Shown here piece by piece: positions 44,527-56,075 of a stretch of 64,000 nucleotides of DNA; positions within the stretch are counted from its first letter, which is position 1; every line of letters starts with the position of its first letter. A program made the translations under genes and the position numbers. Source of the DNA: Pyricularia pennisetigena (Eukaryota; Ascomycota; Sordariomycetes; Magnaporthales; Pyriculariaceae); NCBI RefSeq assembly GCF_004337985.1, contig NW_021940925.1, forward strand, positions 62,001-126,000, given 5' to 3'. The notes beneath the pieces were generated by a model that saw only the letters and a program-made list of their open reading frames with translations, searched no databases and was not told where the DNA came from.

Positions 44527-45163
44527 GGCATCGTCACTAAAAGGAACGTTATGTAATGAATCGTGAAGTGAATATATCTGTATAAGGTAAATATATATAA
44601 GGGGAAAAAGGTCACTTTTTATAAGTAAGATAGAGGTAAAAATTGTCTTAATGGTTGGATGAATGGATAGATCAAATGGATAGATCTTGAAACTTCCTCT
44701 TGTTCTAAGGTGGGAAACTTCCCTATTTATCTGCAAAACATTGCATTTGACAATGCATGTATTACAAATCCACGTATTAAGGTTTGCATTTTACTTTTAC
44801 AATTAGGATAAAATAAAACAACACATTAGCGTTTACCTATTTATATATGTGGCTATTTTGAACGTCTCGTATTTGAAACGTTGCATAACGCAATCTTCAA
44901 AACCTTACCTATATTTATTTTATGCGTTGATTTTTACTAAGATAGGCTTGCCTGTGGATCGTATGTGAAACGCATAATCTTCGTAAAATACGCGTTCATT
45001 TCCTTTGCCCAAATAGGTCAAAATGGTGCATGTAGAAATCGCATGCAATTATATTGCATTATTTAATTAATACACGGTATACGTTGCATAGTAATTGGGC
45101 ATATTTATGCATCGCAGTACATATAACGTGCTTAAGCGTATAATATAAGCTTATTACTCTTAT
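44527..45163 (+). repeat. Repeat R copy 2
   Basis: Forward copy with the usual start (GGAACGTTATGTAATGAATC), body and palindromic end (AATATAAGCTTATTACTCTT). It sits between Gypsy-B copy 1 and the A2 fragment. Confidence 0.7.
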
Positions 45164-45179
45164 ATGGAAAAGGGCATTT

Positions 45180-45800
45180 TGGCAGAATAGCAGAGGATTC
45201 AGGCAAATCAATTAAAATTTTTCCGTTTGCGAAAATCAAAATTGAGGTTTGAAAGGATAACGCGGGCGGTAATTCGCGGTATTATCGATTGGGAGGAATT
45301 GAATCGGGTGGAACGCGAGGAGGTAAAATAAAAAGAGTGGCGGCGATTGGCCGAAATTTTCCCGAAAATGTTTTTGGATTCGTTTTTTCCGGATTCCAAT
45401 TTTGTTTGGGATTCCTCTTTTTTAATAAGTTTTTTAAGTCTTTTTTTGCTAAACAAAATGAATGTTTTTGTGTATTATTTAATTGGTAAATTGATTTTGT
45501 TCGTGTATTTCGATTCGTGGTGCGTATTAATTATTTTTTTGTAAATCCGTTTAGTGGTATGGTTTCGAGTTTTGGTCGGTTTATTACCTTTCGGAATAAT
45601 AGGTGGTGTTTTTTCAAATTGTCCTTTTTTGGCTAATTTGTTCGCAAATCCAATCTCTAATAATATCGGCGGAATGGTTTTTGGCAACTTTGAAAATGGT
45701 TCAAGGGTTCCTAAATATTTTTTTTCGTTCCCGTAATTTTCCTATTGAACTAGGTATCCTATCTTACCGTGGTTACATCTGTGGTCCTTTTAATATCGCA
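45180..45800 (-). pseudogene. Gypsy-A2 fragment: chromodomain end and antisense frame
   Basis: On the minus strand 45,550-45,800 matches the Gypsy-A chromodomain region (the shared stretch around AATATCGGCGGAATGGTTTT is the complement of the 'WEPFNHFQ' part). The plus strand at 45,205-45,540 carries the antisense frame also seen in Gypsy-A (WEELNRVEREEVK, stop, EWRRLAEIFPKMFLDSFFPD). It is a short truncated copy in opposite orientation to Gypsy-A. Confidence 0.65.
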
Positions 45801-46087
45801 ATATTCGCGACCAGGGTTTGGAGAACATCGTGGGTTTCTTTTCCCGGGCCCGACCTTGGGCTAGCTATTATCGTGTTTTAATTGAGCGGAAGTAAGTATT
45901 ATAGGGCAAATTAACGGCCTTGGGACCGTTATATATCCTTATTAATGTTACTATTAACGGTGGAGGGAAAAGGAAGGGAAGGTGTGTATATCCGGGTCGT
46001 GGTAGTGTTTTTCCCTTTGATATATTATCCCTCACCCGCTCCTGTGTTTAATAACATAATACGGGCCTTAGGCACGAATCGATAATA
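45801..46087 (-). mobile_element. Gypsy-B leader fragment and LTR
   Basis: 45,801-45,896 matches the sequence beside the D-copy LTR (shared TATCGCAATATTCGCGA). 45,897-46,087 is a family-B LTR starting TATTATAGGG and ending GATAATA, counterparts of TGTTATAGGG and CATAACA in the solo LTR at 23,044. On the minus strand this would be a 5' LTR. Confidence 0.65.
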
Positions 46088-46186
46088 GATTTTACTTATA
46101 AAAAGTGATTTTTCTCTATATATCTATTTACTTTATACAGATATGTTTACCTCACAATTTGTTTTATGACCTTTTTTTTAATTCAT
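46088..46186 (-). repeat. Repeat R fragment, reverse
   Basis: About 100 bp equal to the start of R in reverse (AAAAAGTGATTTTTCTC.. TATACAGATATG.. ACCTTTTTTTTAA). Confidence 0.6.
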
Positions 46187-46885
46187 ACGTGTTATAAAAA
46201 TGCGATAATAGTTAAAATAAAACCTAAAATCCAGGTTTTCCAATAATATAAAATGTATTTTGGTGTATAAATTAAAACCTTTCCGGGTTTATAGCCTATT
46301 AATAATATGAGCTGCTAACAGGGGTGTTAATACTAGTTTAAATACAGCGTGGTGCTAATTACGCTGTAAAAACGTTATATTAAAGGGTTTTGAAAGCTGA
46401 AATTACGGGGTTCAAATGCACTGAATACAATACAATGGTACATTAATTTTAGGATTAATAATTTAAATTAATTGGTGGGGGAAATTCTGCTTTATTCCCT
46501 TTCTATATCCCCCAATATCCAAATAGGGGTTAGTACGCCAAAAACCATTCCGGTATCGCACACGAGTTTCCGAAAAAATTATTTTCAATGATTTTTGGAA
46601 AAAACACCCTTATTATTATATAAACTATTTTGGGGTTCCCATTTATTTGCTAATTGGGAAAGATTTTTAACCTGATATAGCGTAGTTAATTTGTAACTGC
46701 AGGGTGGGTGGTAAACCCGGTATACGGTAAGCCCCATTCGCTGACCGTTGAATCGCAATTCTTATAATACAAAATATAACCGATAATTCGATAACCCCGG
46801 CAGCTCCACTTCGATATTATTTATTGTTGCTTATATCCAGAGAAAGGTGGACCTATCACGTGCCAAATAACGCATATCACTAATA
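46187..46885 (-). mobile_element. Copia-1 family LTR with adjoining leader, reverse
   Basis: 46,297-46,885 is a reverse LTR (TATTAATAATATG at its left end, CGCATATCACTAATA at its right end). 46,187-46,296 matches the internal sequence that follows the 5' LTR of Copia-1 (complement of AAGCCCGGAAAAGTTTTAAT). It is a truncated second copy. Confidence 0.7.
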
Positions 46886-47211
46886 GTTTTTCGATTAGTA
46901 ATTAAATTAATTATTTCATCTTTTTATAAGTCATATACTTAAGAAAACATGTAATAAAATACTAGTTCGAATCGATAGTATATGCATTTTGCACCGTTAA
47001 ACTAACAAATATTTACTATATGCAAAATTCTATTATTTGCGCAATTTTTCCCCTTAACTATATTAAAATTCAAATATGCTAAATAATATCGAAAAACTGA
47101 GAAAATACTTAATACTTAACTACTCATAAAATCAAAGCCGGCATAGGAACGATATTTGCATTAACAAAATCGTTAAATTCCAAATAATGTAAAACAGGTT
47201 ACCCTATTTTT
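46886..47211. other. AT-rich, nothing recognised
   Basis: No open frame of note and no clear match to the other repeats in the window. Confidence 0.4.
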
Positions 47212-47252
47212 ATGAGAATAATAAGCTTATAATATAAGCTTATTATTCTCAT
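47212..47252. repeat. Solitary 41-bp palindrome related to the R terminus
   Basis: ATGAGAATAATAAGCTTATA mirrored into TATAAGCTTATTATTCTCAT around a central base pair or two, nearly perfect. The right half equals the end of R (40,040-40,060), but no R body is attached. A twin lies at 54,534-54,574. Confidence 0.85.
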
Positions 47253-48461
47253 AGATATAATGGATGACAAATGGATCCGAGCAAGTGCGTTAGCAACCGC
47301 GACCCCGGTTTTGGATTATACAAACCTATTTTTTGTGTTTTTCCAACGTTTTGGAAAATATAAGGATACCGTCCCGGAAAACAACGATAAAAATGTTGAG
47401 GCATTCCCGGAAAATGTAGTTAATTATAGTTTGGAAAATTGCAGGGGGGTTAATGAGTCCGAAAAGTATTACCAAATATTTATAATATCCTCGTTCAATA
47501 CGAAATGCTGTTTTCCATTTTTCGCCTTCGTTTATGCGGTTCAATTTATATATTATGCTAAAATGTAATATCGAAAACCATTATACTTAGCAAAATATAC
47601 TTCCGAATTTTCCTATCAATGGGAGTGGGTAACGGTTTTTTATACTACTATGGTTTAATTGTTTATAATCCACGTATAATCGTCATTTTCTGTTCTTCTT
47701 CGGTATAAAACGGATTTGGTATTCTGCTAATAATATCGGTAATTGAATATAACTGTCTTTGAAGTTTTTTGCGGAGTATTGGATTAAAACCTCTATTTGT
47801 ATCGGATTCAAACCGTATATTCCATGGAATCTTGGTTGGGTTCCTATTTTTACTGGTATTTTATAATTGAACGTGTTATATTCGGGTAATTTGGTTTTGA
47901 GTTTTGAGTTTAATAATCGTATATAAACCTGGTATTTTGTTGGGATTTTGCCGTTTTTGATCTATTCTTTCGTAATTGGTAGTATGTAATTGGGTCGGTT
48001 TTAATTTATGGATAATCGCCTTTTTTCCGATATTAGCTTCAGGGTTAATTGTTTTTCCTATAAATACGCCATCTATTTTATTAGATTTTTCCGTACTTTA
48101 TATTTGCTAAGAAGAGGCCGTATAGAGACCCTGCGACCGCACGTTAAGTGCAGTCGGCTGCATTTTGCATGCGCGCAGCCGATTGCACAGCGGCATAATT
48201 AACAATATTTCCTATATAAACCCTGCCATACGGGAATTCGTTTAATAATTAGGTGTTTTACCATTGGATTTGGCCGGTGATCGTATTTATCCTGGGGATA
48301 CTTTTTCCAAACCAGGGAACTCATAAAATTATGCTTTTATTTCTTATTTCTGTAATACCCAAAATAATTTGTTTTTTCGTTCATAGCTTTCCATCCAAAA
48401 ATGTACGGTTTTTATGTCCATAGTACCGTTCCCGTGTAAAATTGCCTTTCTTTTTATAAGA
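47253..48461 (-). pseudogene. Gypsy-A3 fragment (RT region), minus strand
   Basis: The minus frame 47,326-47,544 holds the RT palm (YYKYLVILFGLINPPAIF, RECLNIFIVVFRDGILIFSK), where the catalytic YLDD has become FRDG. Upstream (47,600-48,460) it matches Gypsy-A 31,300-31,900 with many stops. A GC-rich ~100-bp insertion lies at about 48,105-48,205. Confidence 0.7.
48105..48205. repeat. GC-rich ~100-bp hairpin insertion in Gypsy-A3
   Basis: Compared with Gypsy-A this stretch is extra. It contains TGCAGTCGGCTG and CAGCCGATTGCA about 15 bp apart (a 12-bp stem with one mismatch), and is strongly GC-rich in an otherwise AT-rich, RIP-affected copy. No gene. Probably a very small mobile insert of unknown class. 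Confidence 0.55.
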
Positions 48462-49223
48462 ATAATAAGCCTAAATTATAAGCCTAAGCACGTGGTAAAT
48501 ACTATGATGCCTATTTATGCACAACTATGCATAATTATTCTGCAACGCATATAAGAATAATAAGCTTATGTTATAAGCTCAAGCACGTAGTATATACTAC
48601 GATGCATAATAATGCCCATTCAGTATGCAATGTATAACGTGTATTAATTAAATGATGCAATACAATTGCATATAATTTATACATGCACCATTTTGACCTA
48701 TTTGGGCAAAGGAAATGGACGCAGATCATACGCAGATCATCTGTGCCACATACGATCAACACGCAAGCCTATTTTGGTAAAAATAAACGCATAATATTAA
48801 TATAGGTAAAATTTTGAAAATTGCGTTATGCAACGTTTGAAATATTAGACGTTTAAAATAGTCACATATATAAATAGGTTAAAGTTAATGCGCTATTTTA
48901 TGTTATCCCAATTGGGAAAATAAAATGCAAACCTGAATACGTGGATTTGTAATACATGCATTTTTAAATGCAATACTTTTGCAGATAAATAGGGAAGAGT
49001 TTTCCGCCCTAGAATAAGAGGAAGTTTTAAGGTCTATCCATCCATCCATCCATTCATCTATCTATATATTAGATAAACTACGGACTTTTACTTGACAAAC
49101 AACCAACTGTCTACTATTTCATACAATTTTTACCTTTATCTTACTTATAAAAATGACCTTTTCCCCCTTATATATACTTACCTTATATAGATATGTTCAC
49201 TTCACAATTTATTCCATAACCTT
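48462..49223 (-). repeat. Repeat R copy, reverse
   Basis: Begins with the palindromic end (AAGAATAATAAGC..) and runs back to ACCTTCCTTTAAACA, the reversed start of R. Contains the CATCCATCCATC form of the internal microsatellite (49,035-49,065). Confidence 0.7.
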
Positions 49224-49612
49224 CCTTTAAACACTTCCGCGTCAGCCACCATATATCGGGCTGAGATCTTCACCAGATAAGACAATTAGTGCGAACCTAA
49301 AAGTGGTTTATATGGAAATAAGGGTGTTTTTTCAACAACGCATACAAAATAATTTTCTCGGAAAATCGTGTGCGGCACTAGAACGCTTTCAGGGGTGCGG
49401 ACCGCAGCTTCGATGTCGGAAAGTATATAAGGGAAACCAAGCAAAGTCTCCCCCATTAATAAATCTAAATTAATAACCCCAAGATTAGTGAACCATTTTG
49501 GTGAACAATTTAGTGAATTTAAACCCTCTAACTACAAGTTTTTATAGCGCAATTAGCACTACGCCGCACCTAGGATAATGCCGTAACCCGTGTTAGCAAC
49601 CCATATTATTAA
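49224..49612 (+). repeat. Truncated Copia-1 family LTR
   Basis: About 49,255-49,612 aligns with the right two thirds of the Copia-1 LTR (TTAGTGCGAACC, ACGCATACAAAATAATTTT) and ends TTATTAACA. It lies between two R copies. Confidence 0.65.
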
Positions 49613-50098
49613 CAATTTGAAATATAAAACGTTTAAAATAGCCACATATATAAATAGGTAAACGCTAATGCGTTTCTTTATTTTATCCCAACTGGGAAAG
49701 TAAATGCAAACCTTAAAAGGTGGATTTGTAATACATGGATTGTCAAATGCAATACTGTTGCAAATAAATAGGGAAAAACTTCCCGCTTTAAAATTAGAGG
49801 AAGTTTTCAATATCTGTTAATTCATCCATCCATTTATCCATCCATTTATCCATCCATTTATCCATCCATTTATCCATCCATTTATCCATCCATTTATCCA
49901 TCCATTCCATTTATCCATCCATTTATCCATCCATCTACCTATTTATTAGATTAACTACGGACTTCTACTTGATATAAAACCAACTGTCAAGTAGTAATAC
50001 AATTTTTACCTTTATTGTATCTATAAAAAGTGACCTTTCTCCCCTTATATATATTTACCTTGAAATTTATTCCATAACCTTCCTTTTAACAGAAATAG
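49613..50098 (-). repeat. Repeat R copy, reverse, truncated
   Basis: Lacks the palindromic end and ends at ACCTTCCTTTTAACA, the reversed R start. Its internal microsatellite is expanded (see the next entry). Confidence 0.65.
49828..49938. repeat. Tandem 12-bp repeat (ATTTATCCATCC)n
   Basis: About nine copies of a 12-bp unit with one interruption (CATTCCATTT near 49,907). It is an expanded form of the microsatellite found in every R copy. Confidence 0.85.
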
Positions 50099-53000
50099 CG
50101 TAATTAGGGGTTCCTAAGGGGGGATCAAGAGCAGTTTTTATATCATAGCGTACCGGAAACGCTAATTGAAAAATCCGTTATTTACACCGTCGATTCGGCT
50201 TCGGGTAGGAATTATTTTATATCTTCCTGGACCGCGTTACGTTCATAAACGTAAACCTGGTCCTTTCTTACCGTTTCGTTCCAAAATCTGGTTAAATAAG
50301 GATAAATAGAAAACAAATATTCCTTCCTGGACCGCGGGTAGTACGTTTTACGGTTATATTTATAAAATACGGATAATATTTATCCCTGTTAAAATAAAGG
50401 TTATGAAATGAATTGTGAGGTCAATATATCTGTATGAGGTAAGTATATGTAAGGGGAAAAAGGTCACTTTTTACAAGTAAGATAAAGGTAAACATTGTAT
50501 TGATGGTTGGTTAACTGGATGAATCGATGGGTAGATAAATCCTAAAACTTCTTTTAACTCTAACGCGGGAAACTTATCCGTATTTATCTGCAAAAATATT
50601 GCATTTAACAATCCATATATTACAAATCCCCGTGTTAAGGTTTGCATTTTATTCTCCCGATTAGGATTAAATAAAACAACGCATTAACGTTTACCTATTA
50701 ATATATATGGCTATTTTATACGTCTAATATTTAAAACGTTGCACAACGCAATCTTGAAAACCTTACCTATATTAATATAATGCGTTTGTTTTTACCAAAA
50801 TAGGTTTGCGTGTGGATCGCATGATCTGCATATGATCTGCGTTCATCTCTTTTGCCCAAATAAGTAAAAAGGGTACATGCATAAATCGTATGAAATTGTA
50901 TTGCATTATTTAGTTAATACACGTTATACATTGTATAATAAATATGTATCATTGTGCATATTAATTATACATCATTGTACATACTAATTGTGCATCGTTG
51001 TGCATAATTATGCATCATAGTAAGAACTACGTGTTTGAGCTTATGATATAAGCTAATTATTCTCTTATGCATTGAATGATAATTATGCATCGTAGTATTT
51101 ACTACGCGCTTAAGCTTATAATATAAGCTTATTATTTTTATAATACCGGGTATTGGACGCAAGATTATCGTTTTTCTTTTTTCGTTGACTTCCTCCGATT
51201 CCCGTTTTGATAACGCGTCGGGGATTATCGCGTATTTCCCCGGTTAATATATCAAGGTATAATTTACTTTAAATAGGGCTTTTACTCACCGCATTAATCG
51301 TTCCAATCTCACCTTCGGTTTCGTAAAATATTCGAATATTTTATAATCCGTAAAAATAGTAGGCGGAAAACGGATATTCCGTAATTCCGCCTCCCATATC
51401 TATAAATAATAAACGACCGCGAACAACTTTTTATCGTAAATAATATAATTGCGTTAAACCGTCGTTAATTTCACGGAATAAAACGTTATTGGTTTTAGAA
51501 CCCACTTTTTTCCTTTTTGTATCAATACCTCCCCAATATTTGCATTTACATAGTCCGTCTTCACTTTCGTTTCCGTTCCGTCGCTCTGTTCGGCCATTAC
51601 CGGTGTTTATAAGAATATTCGCTTATATATTTTAAAAACGGCGTCCTCCACCGGCTTCCGTTCAAGCGGTACCTTTTTCTTAATAAATCGAAATAAAACC
51701 GCCGCCAAATCCGAATATTGGTTTTTAAAATTACGGTAAAAATTGGCGAACAATTAAATACCGCGCAATTTTCGCAACGCCGTCGGGGGTTTCCATTCCC
51801 GTATTGCCTGAAATCTTTCCGGAATAGCCTTTACACCTATGCGAACGTATATAACAAACCCGAAATATATAACGGAAATAATTGCGAACGCGTTTTTGTC
51901 AAAATTCAAACTCAATCCCGTTTCCTTCAATTTTCCCAAAATATGCTAATTTTGCGCTAATAATCCGTTTTACACCCGGACGTATAAATGAAAATATCGT
52001 TCAAATATATTTATATATAATCGCCCAAATATTCCCAAAAACGCCGTTAACATACTGTTCAAACGCGGCGGGGGCGCCCGCTAATCCAATCGGGTACATT
52101 AACCATATAAATAATCCGAATTTGATGGGAAAAACTGTAAAAATATTTATCCTTTTCGGCCACGCGTAATGTATGGAAAATTGCACACACGTTTATTTTA
52201 ATGGATTATTTCGCCCCGGATAAGGAGCGAAACGTTATTTGATTAATGGAAAATAATACCGGTCCTACATTATAACAGCGTTTAATACCTTATAATCGAT
52301 ATATAAACGCCATTTTTTAAAAGCTTTTTTAATTATTTACACTGGGGCCGCGTTTCTTAACGCGTTTTTAGATCCACTTTTTATCCATTATACTAATAAT
52401 TTGTCGCCGCAACCCCAATAATCAACTGCGCGGTATATAATATAACCGGCCTTATAGTAGTAACGGGGATTTACCGTTACTATCCCTCTAAATCCGGATA
52501 TAATAGTCCAATTCGCCTCTATACGGGGGTAAAACCGAAGTTTTACCGTTATTAAACAATTTTTAAAAAGTTTTTAATTCCTCGGGTAACGTTGACGAAA
52601 ACTTCATATGGCCCCTCTTTAACGCCGACAAATTAAAACCCGGGGTACACTTCGTAATAAAATAAAAACGAATTCCATTCATTTATTTTTCCTTTTTCGC
52701 TTTTTGGGCCGCCGTTAGGAATACGTTACCTATAATTACCATGCGCTTCCTATTTTTGGACGTAGGGACAGTTCCTGCACAAATAACCCCTTAAAGGATT
52801 CTATTTTTAACTATTTTCAATTCATGTTTAACATTGTTTTTCGGTAAATTATCTAAAAAGAATTTAAATGGACATTTCGGGTTAATACCGGGGTCATATA
52901 AGAAAGTATTAGCGTAAACCAACCGTTGATATTTACGTCGCAATTACCTATTTTATATATATTGGTTCGTATCCGTCCCGTTACCGTGCCCAACCGGCGG

Positions 53001-54388
53001 GCCCGTAATACAAGGATTTTCGTTATTCTTAGTTTTTCAGTATAATTTTTGTTAATCGCCGTATAATATTCGAACCTTAAATCCATTTGCGCAATAATAA
53101 ATTTCGTTTAATTCATTAGAATTGGGATAAAAAATGGTCGCCCATCCCTACAATTTATATTTTTTAATTGTTTCTTTCGATCCGTATTTGCTAATATATT
53201 GTGGAACGGCTACGGCCCGTCGCATAAATTTTCCTTCAAATTAAAACCAAAACCCAATGTTAATTGCTTCCTTTTTCGAATTAATTCCTCGTTAAACGTA
53301 TAGCCGGCGCGAATTGGTAATTTAGTTATAATGGGAGGTGGAACTGCAACGGAAATAGGCTTTTATTTTGCGGCGTCGCTGGAATCTTTGGGCGGGTATT
53401 TATAGGGCCCGTTTTTTCAATTTCCATCTAACCGCTGTTTTTTTCGTTTTTTACCAATATTATAACGGCCGCGTCCAGCTCCTATCGCTAACACGCCTAT
53501 TATTATTATGTTTTCAAAGCCCGTTTACGAAAAGCCCGTTAATAAGGTATTCCGTTTTTGGCCAAAACGTTTGTTTAAATCGATAATTTCCAGGTTTTGG
53601 GCAATATAGCGGTACGTAACGATAAATTTATAATAAAAATCGGAAACGATACCTTCCCACCGACGCCTCTTTTATTTGGTTGAAAACCCGAAAACGCAAA
53701 CAATTGGCCTGTATTTTGTCCGACCATACAAAACATCCCGCCGTTATAAAAGAATATTCGAATTTAATAAAAGAATGTGCGAATAACTTTCCCTATCGTA
53801 TACGGAACGCCTTTAATTCGGCAAAAATTTAGGTTTTTTTATATTAATCGTCGTACGTGCGCCCCAAACATTAGATGAAATTCTCGTAATTTTACGCCCT
53901 TCCCGTACCCTTTACCTTGTAGACAGAACGGACTACATTTTATACTATCGCGGTAAAATTGGACTTATATATTCCAATTGGTTGCGCGGGGTTCTAATAA
54001 ATTCCACGTCGCGTATTAATTTGTATGAAATAAATTGTTTCCAAATTGTAAATACGGCCAGTGCGCCGTTATACGATAGGGGGTTACGTAAAAATCTCCT
54101 TTTAAACGCTGTTTTTGCGTAATCGTGGTTACGTTCGGGGATTGCAAATGCGTTTAAGCGATACGTTTTTCCAATATCGCAATATTCGCGATTGGGTTTT
54201 GGTAAAGGTTATGGGTTTTTTTGACATGACCCGGTTTTAGGTCGGCCATTCTCGTGTTTTTAATGGAACGTTAGTAAATATTATAGGGTATAACAACGGT
54301 TTTGGGACCGTTAAATATTTGCGTTAATATTATTATTAACGTTTAAGTGAAAGGGAAGGAACCATGTTTATATCCGGGTTATGGTACT
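50099..54388 (-). mobile_element. Gypsy-B copy D, decayed, interrupted by R
   Basis: 50,099-50,392 matches the integrase zinc-binding region of B copy 1 (42,010-42,240) and 51,144-54,278 matches from RNase H back through RT to gag and leader. An R copy separates the two. RT: minus 52,001-52,186 contains YPIGLAGAPAAFEQYVNGVF; the YLDD site reads YI, stop, TI, so it is inactive. 54,279-54,388 is the start of a family-B LTR (TATTATAGGG), cut short by an E fragment. Stops throughout. Confidence 0.72.
50393..51143 (+). repeat. Repeat R copy, forward, within Gypsy-B copy D
   Basis: Begins TGTTAAAATAAAGGTTATGA and ends AATATAAGCTTATTATTTTT. Uninterrupted copy 1 shows that the surrounding gypsy sequence was continuous, so this is an R insertion into a gypsy element. 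No clean target duplication was seen. Confidence 0.7.
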
Positions 54389-54533
54389 TGGTTCGAGGAC
54401 AATTTGTCGCCTTTTACCGTTTATAGCGAGTATTTGCACTGTATTCCCACTATAATGGCAAAATATAACGGTATAAACACTACATACAATTGAATATCCG
54501 AATAGAAAAATGAATAAGAATTGTACAAAAATT
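54389..54533 (+). mobile_element. Element E fragment
   Basis: Matches the E interior from the GAGGAC..TTGTCGC..CGCC point on (compare 37,551-37,780). Its terminal part is missing. Confidence 0.55.
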
Positions 54534-54574
54534 ATGAGAATTATAAGCTTATAATATAAGCTTATTATTCTCAT
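54534..54574. repeat. Second solitary 41-bp palindrome
   Basis: Same sequence as 47,212-47,252 apart from one changed base in the left arm (AGAATTATAAGC for AGAATAATAAGC). It is flanked by an E fragment on the left and gypsy-B sequence on the right. Confidence 0.85.
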
Positions 54575-55296
54575 AATATCGACTATTTATCGCCGCAATT
54601 CTAATAATCAATCGCGCGATATATAGTATCTCCGGCCTTATAGCAATAGGAGGGACTTACCGTCGTAATCCCTTTAAATCTAAATATGGTGGTCCAACTC
54701 GCCCTTATACGGGGGTAAAACCAAAACCCTCCTTTTATTAAACAGGTTTGTAAAACCTTTTAATTTTCCGGGTAACGTCGCCGGGGACCTTGCGTCACCC
54801 CTTTTTAAAACCGGTAAAATTAGGACCCGAGTTATATTTCGTAATAAAGTAGAAACGAATTCCATTTATTTATTCGCATATTTTCCTATTTTTCGGCCGC
54901 AAATGCAACTCCTGCACGAATAAACCCTTAACGGATCCTATTGTTAACCATCCCTAATTTGGATTTAAAATTATTTTCCGGTGGTTTATCCAAGCGAGTC
55001 CGGGGAGCAGGTTTTAGGCCAATCCCGGGATAATATAAAAGAATATGGGCGCAAAATAGCCGTCGATATCCACGTCGCAACTGCCTATTATTCGTATATT
55101 GGTTCGTATTTATCCCGTTACCGTGCCCAACCGGCGGGTTTATGTAAAGGAATTTTTATTATTCGTAATCTTTCGGCCTAATTTCTGTATATTACCACGT
55201 AGCATTCGCACCTTAAATCTCTTTATACAATAATAAACTTCGTTAAATTGGTTAAAGTTTGGATAAAGAATAATCGCACCTTATTATAATTTATGT
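54575..55296 (-). pseudogene. Gypsy-B fragment (protease/RT start region)
   Basis: Matches B copy 1 at about 43,540-44,300 (ATCGACTATTTATCGCCGCA; CGGGGGTAAAACC). Minus orientation, stops throughout. Confidence 0.6.
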
Positions 55297-56075
55297 TAAA
55301 ACAGAAGGCTATGGAATAAAATGTGAGGTAAGTATATTTATACAAGGTAAATATATATAATGGGAAAAAGGTTAGTTTTTAATAAATAAAATTGAGGTAA
55401 AAATTGAATTAATAAATGACAATTGATTTTATGTTAAGTAGAAATCCGTAGTTGATTTAATAGATAGGTCGATGGATGGATAAATGGATGGATCGATGAA
55501 TGGATCGAACCCAAAGTTTCCCCTAATTTTAAGGCGGGAAACTTTTCCCTATTTATTTGCAAAAATATTTCATTTAACAATCCATATATTATATATCCAC
55601 GTATTGAGGTTTGCGATTTATTTTTCCAATTAGGACAAAATAAAACAACGTATTAGTGTTTACCTATTTATATATGGGGTTATTTTAAGCCCTTCATATT
55701 TGAATCGTTTTATAACGCATTTTTTAAAACCTTACCTATATTTATATTATGCGTTTATTTGTAATAAAATAGGTTTTTATGTGGATCGTATGTGAAACAC
55801 ATGATCTGCGTATAATTTGCGCTTATTTCTTTCGCGCAAATAGATCAAAGGGGTACATGCACAAATCGTATGCAGCTTTATTGCATTATTTCATTAATAC
55901 ACGTTATATATTGCATAATATAAATACGAAATTGTGTACAATTATGCATCGTAATATATATTACGTGCTTAAACATATAGTATAAGCGTATTTTTCAGAT
56001 AAGGAGTGCATAATAACTATACATAATTGTGCATAATTGTGCATCGTAATATATATTACATGCTTAAGCTCATCA
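55297..56075 (+). repeat. Repeat R copy, forward
   Basis: Starts near TGTTAAAACAGAAGGCTATG and ends in a shortened palindromic region at about 56,070, where Gypsy-B copy C begins. Confidence 0.65.

Noticed and set aside
48105..48205. tRNA or other structured RNA gene in the GC-rich insert
   Set aside because: It forms one hairpin but shows no cloverleaf, no B-box-like GGTTCRA motif and no plausible anticodon arm.
49828..49938. 12-bp repeats as a possible telomere or array
   Set aside because: ATTTATCCATCC is not a telomere motif, and the same microsatellite sits inside all R copies.
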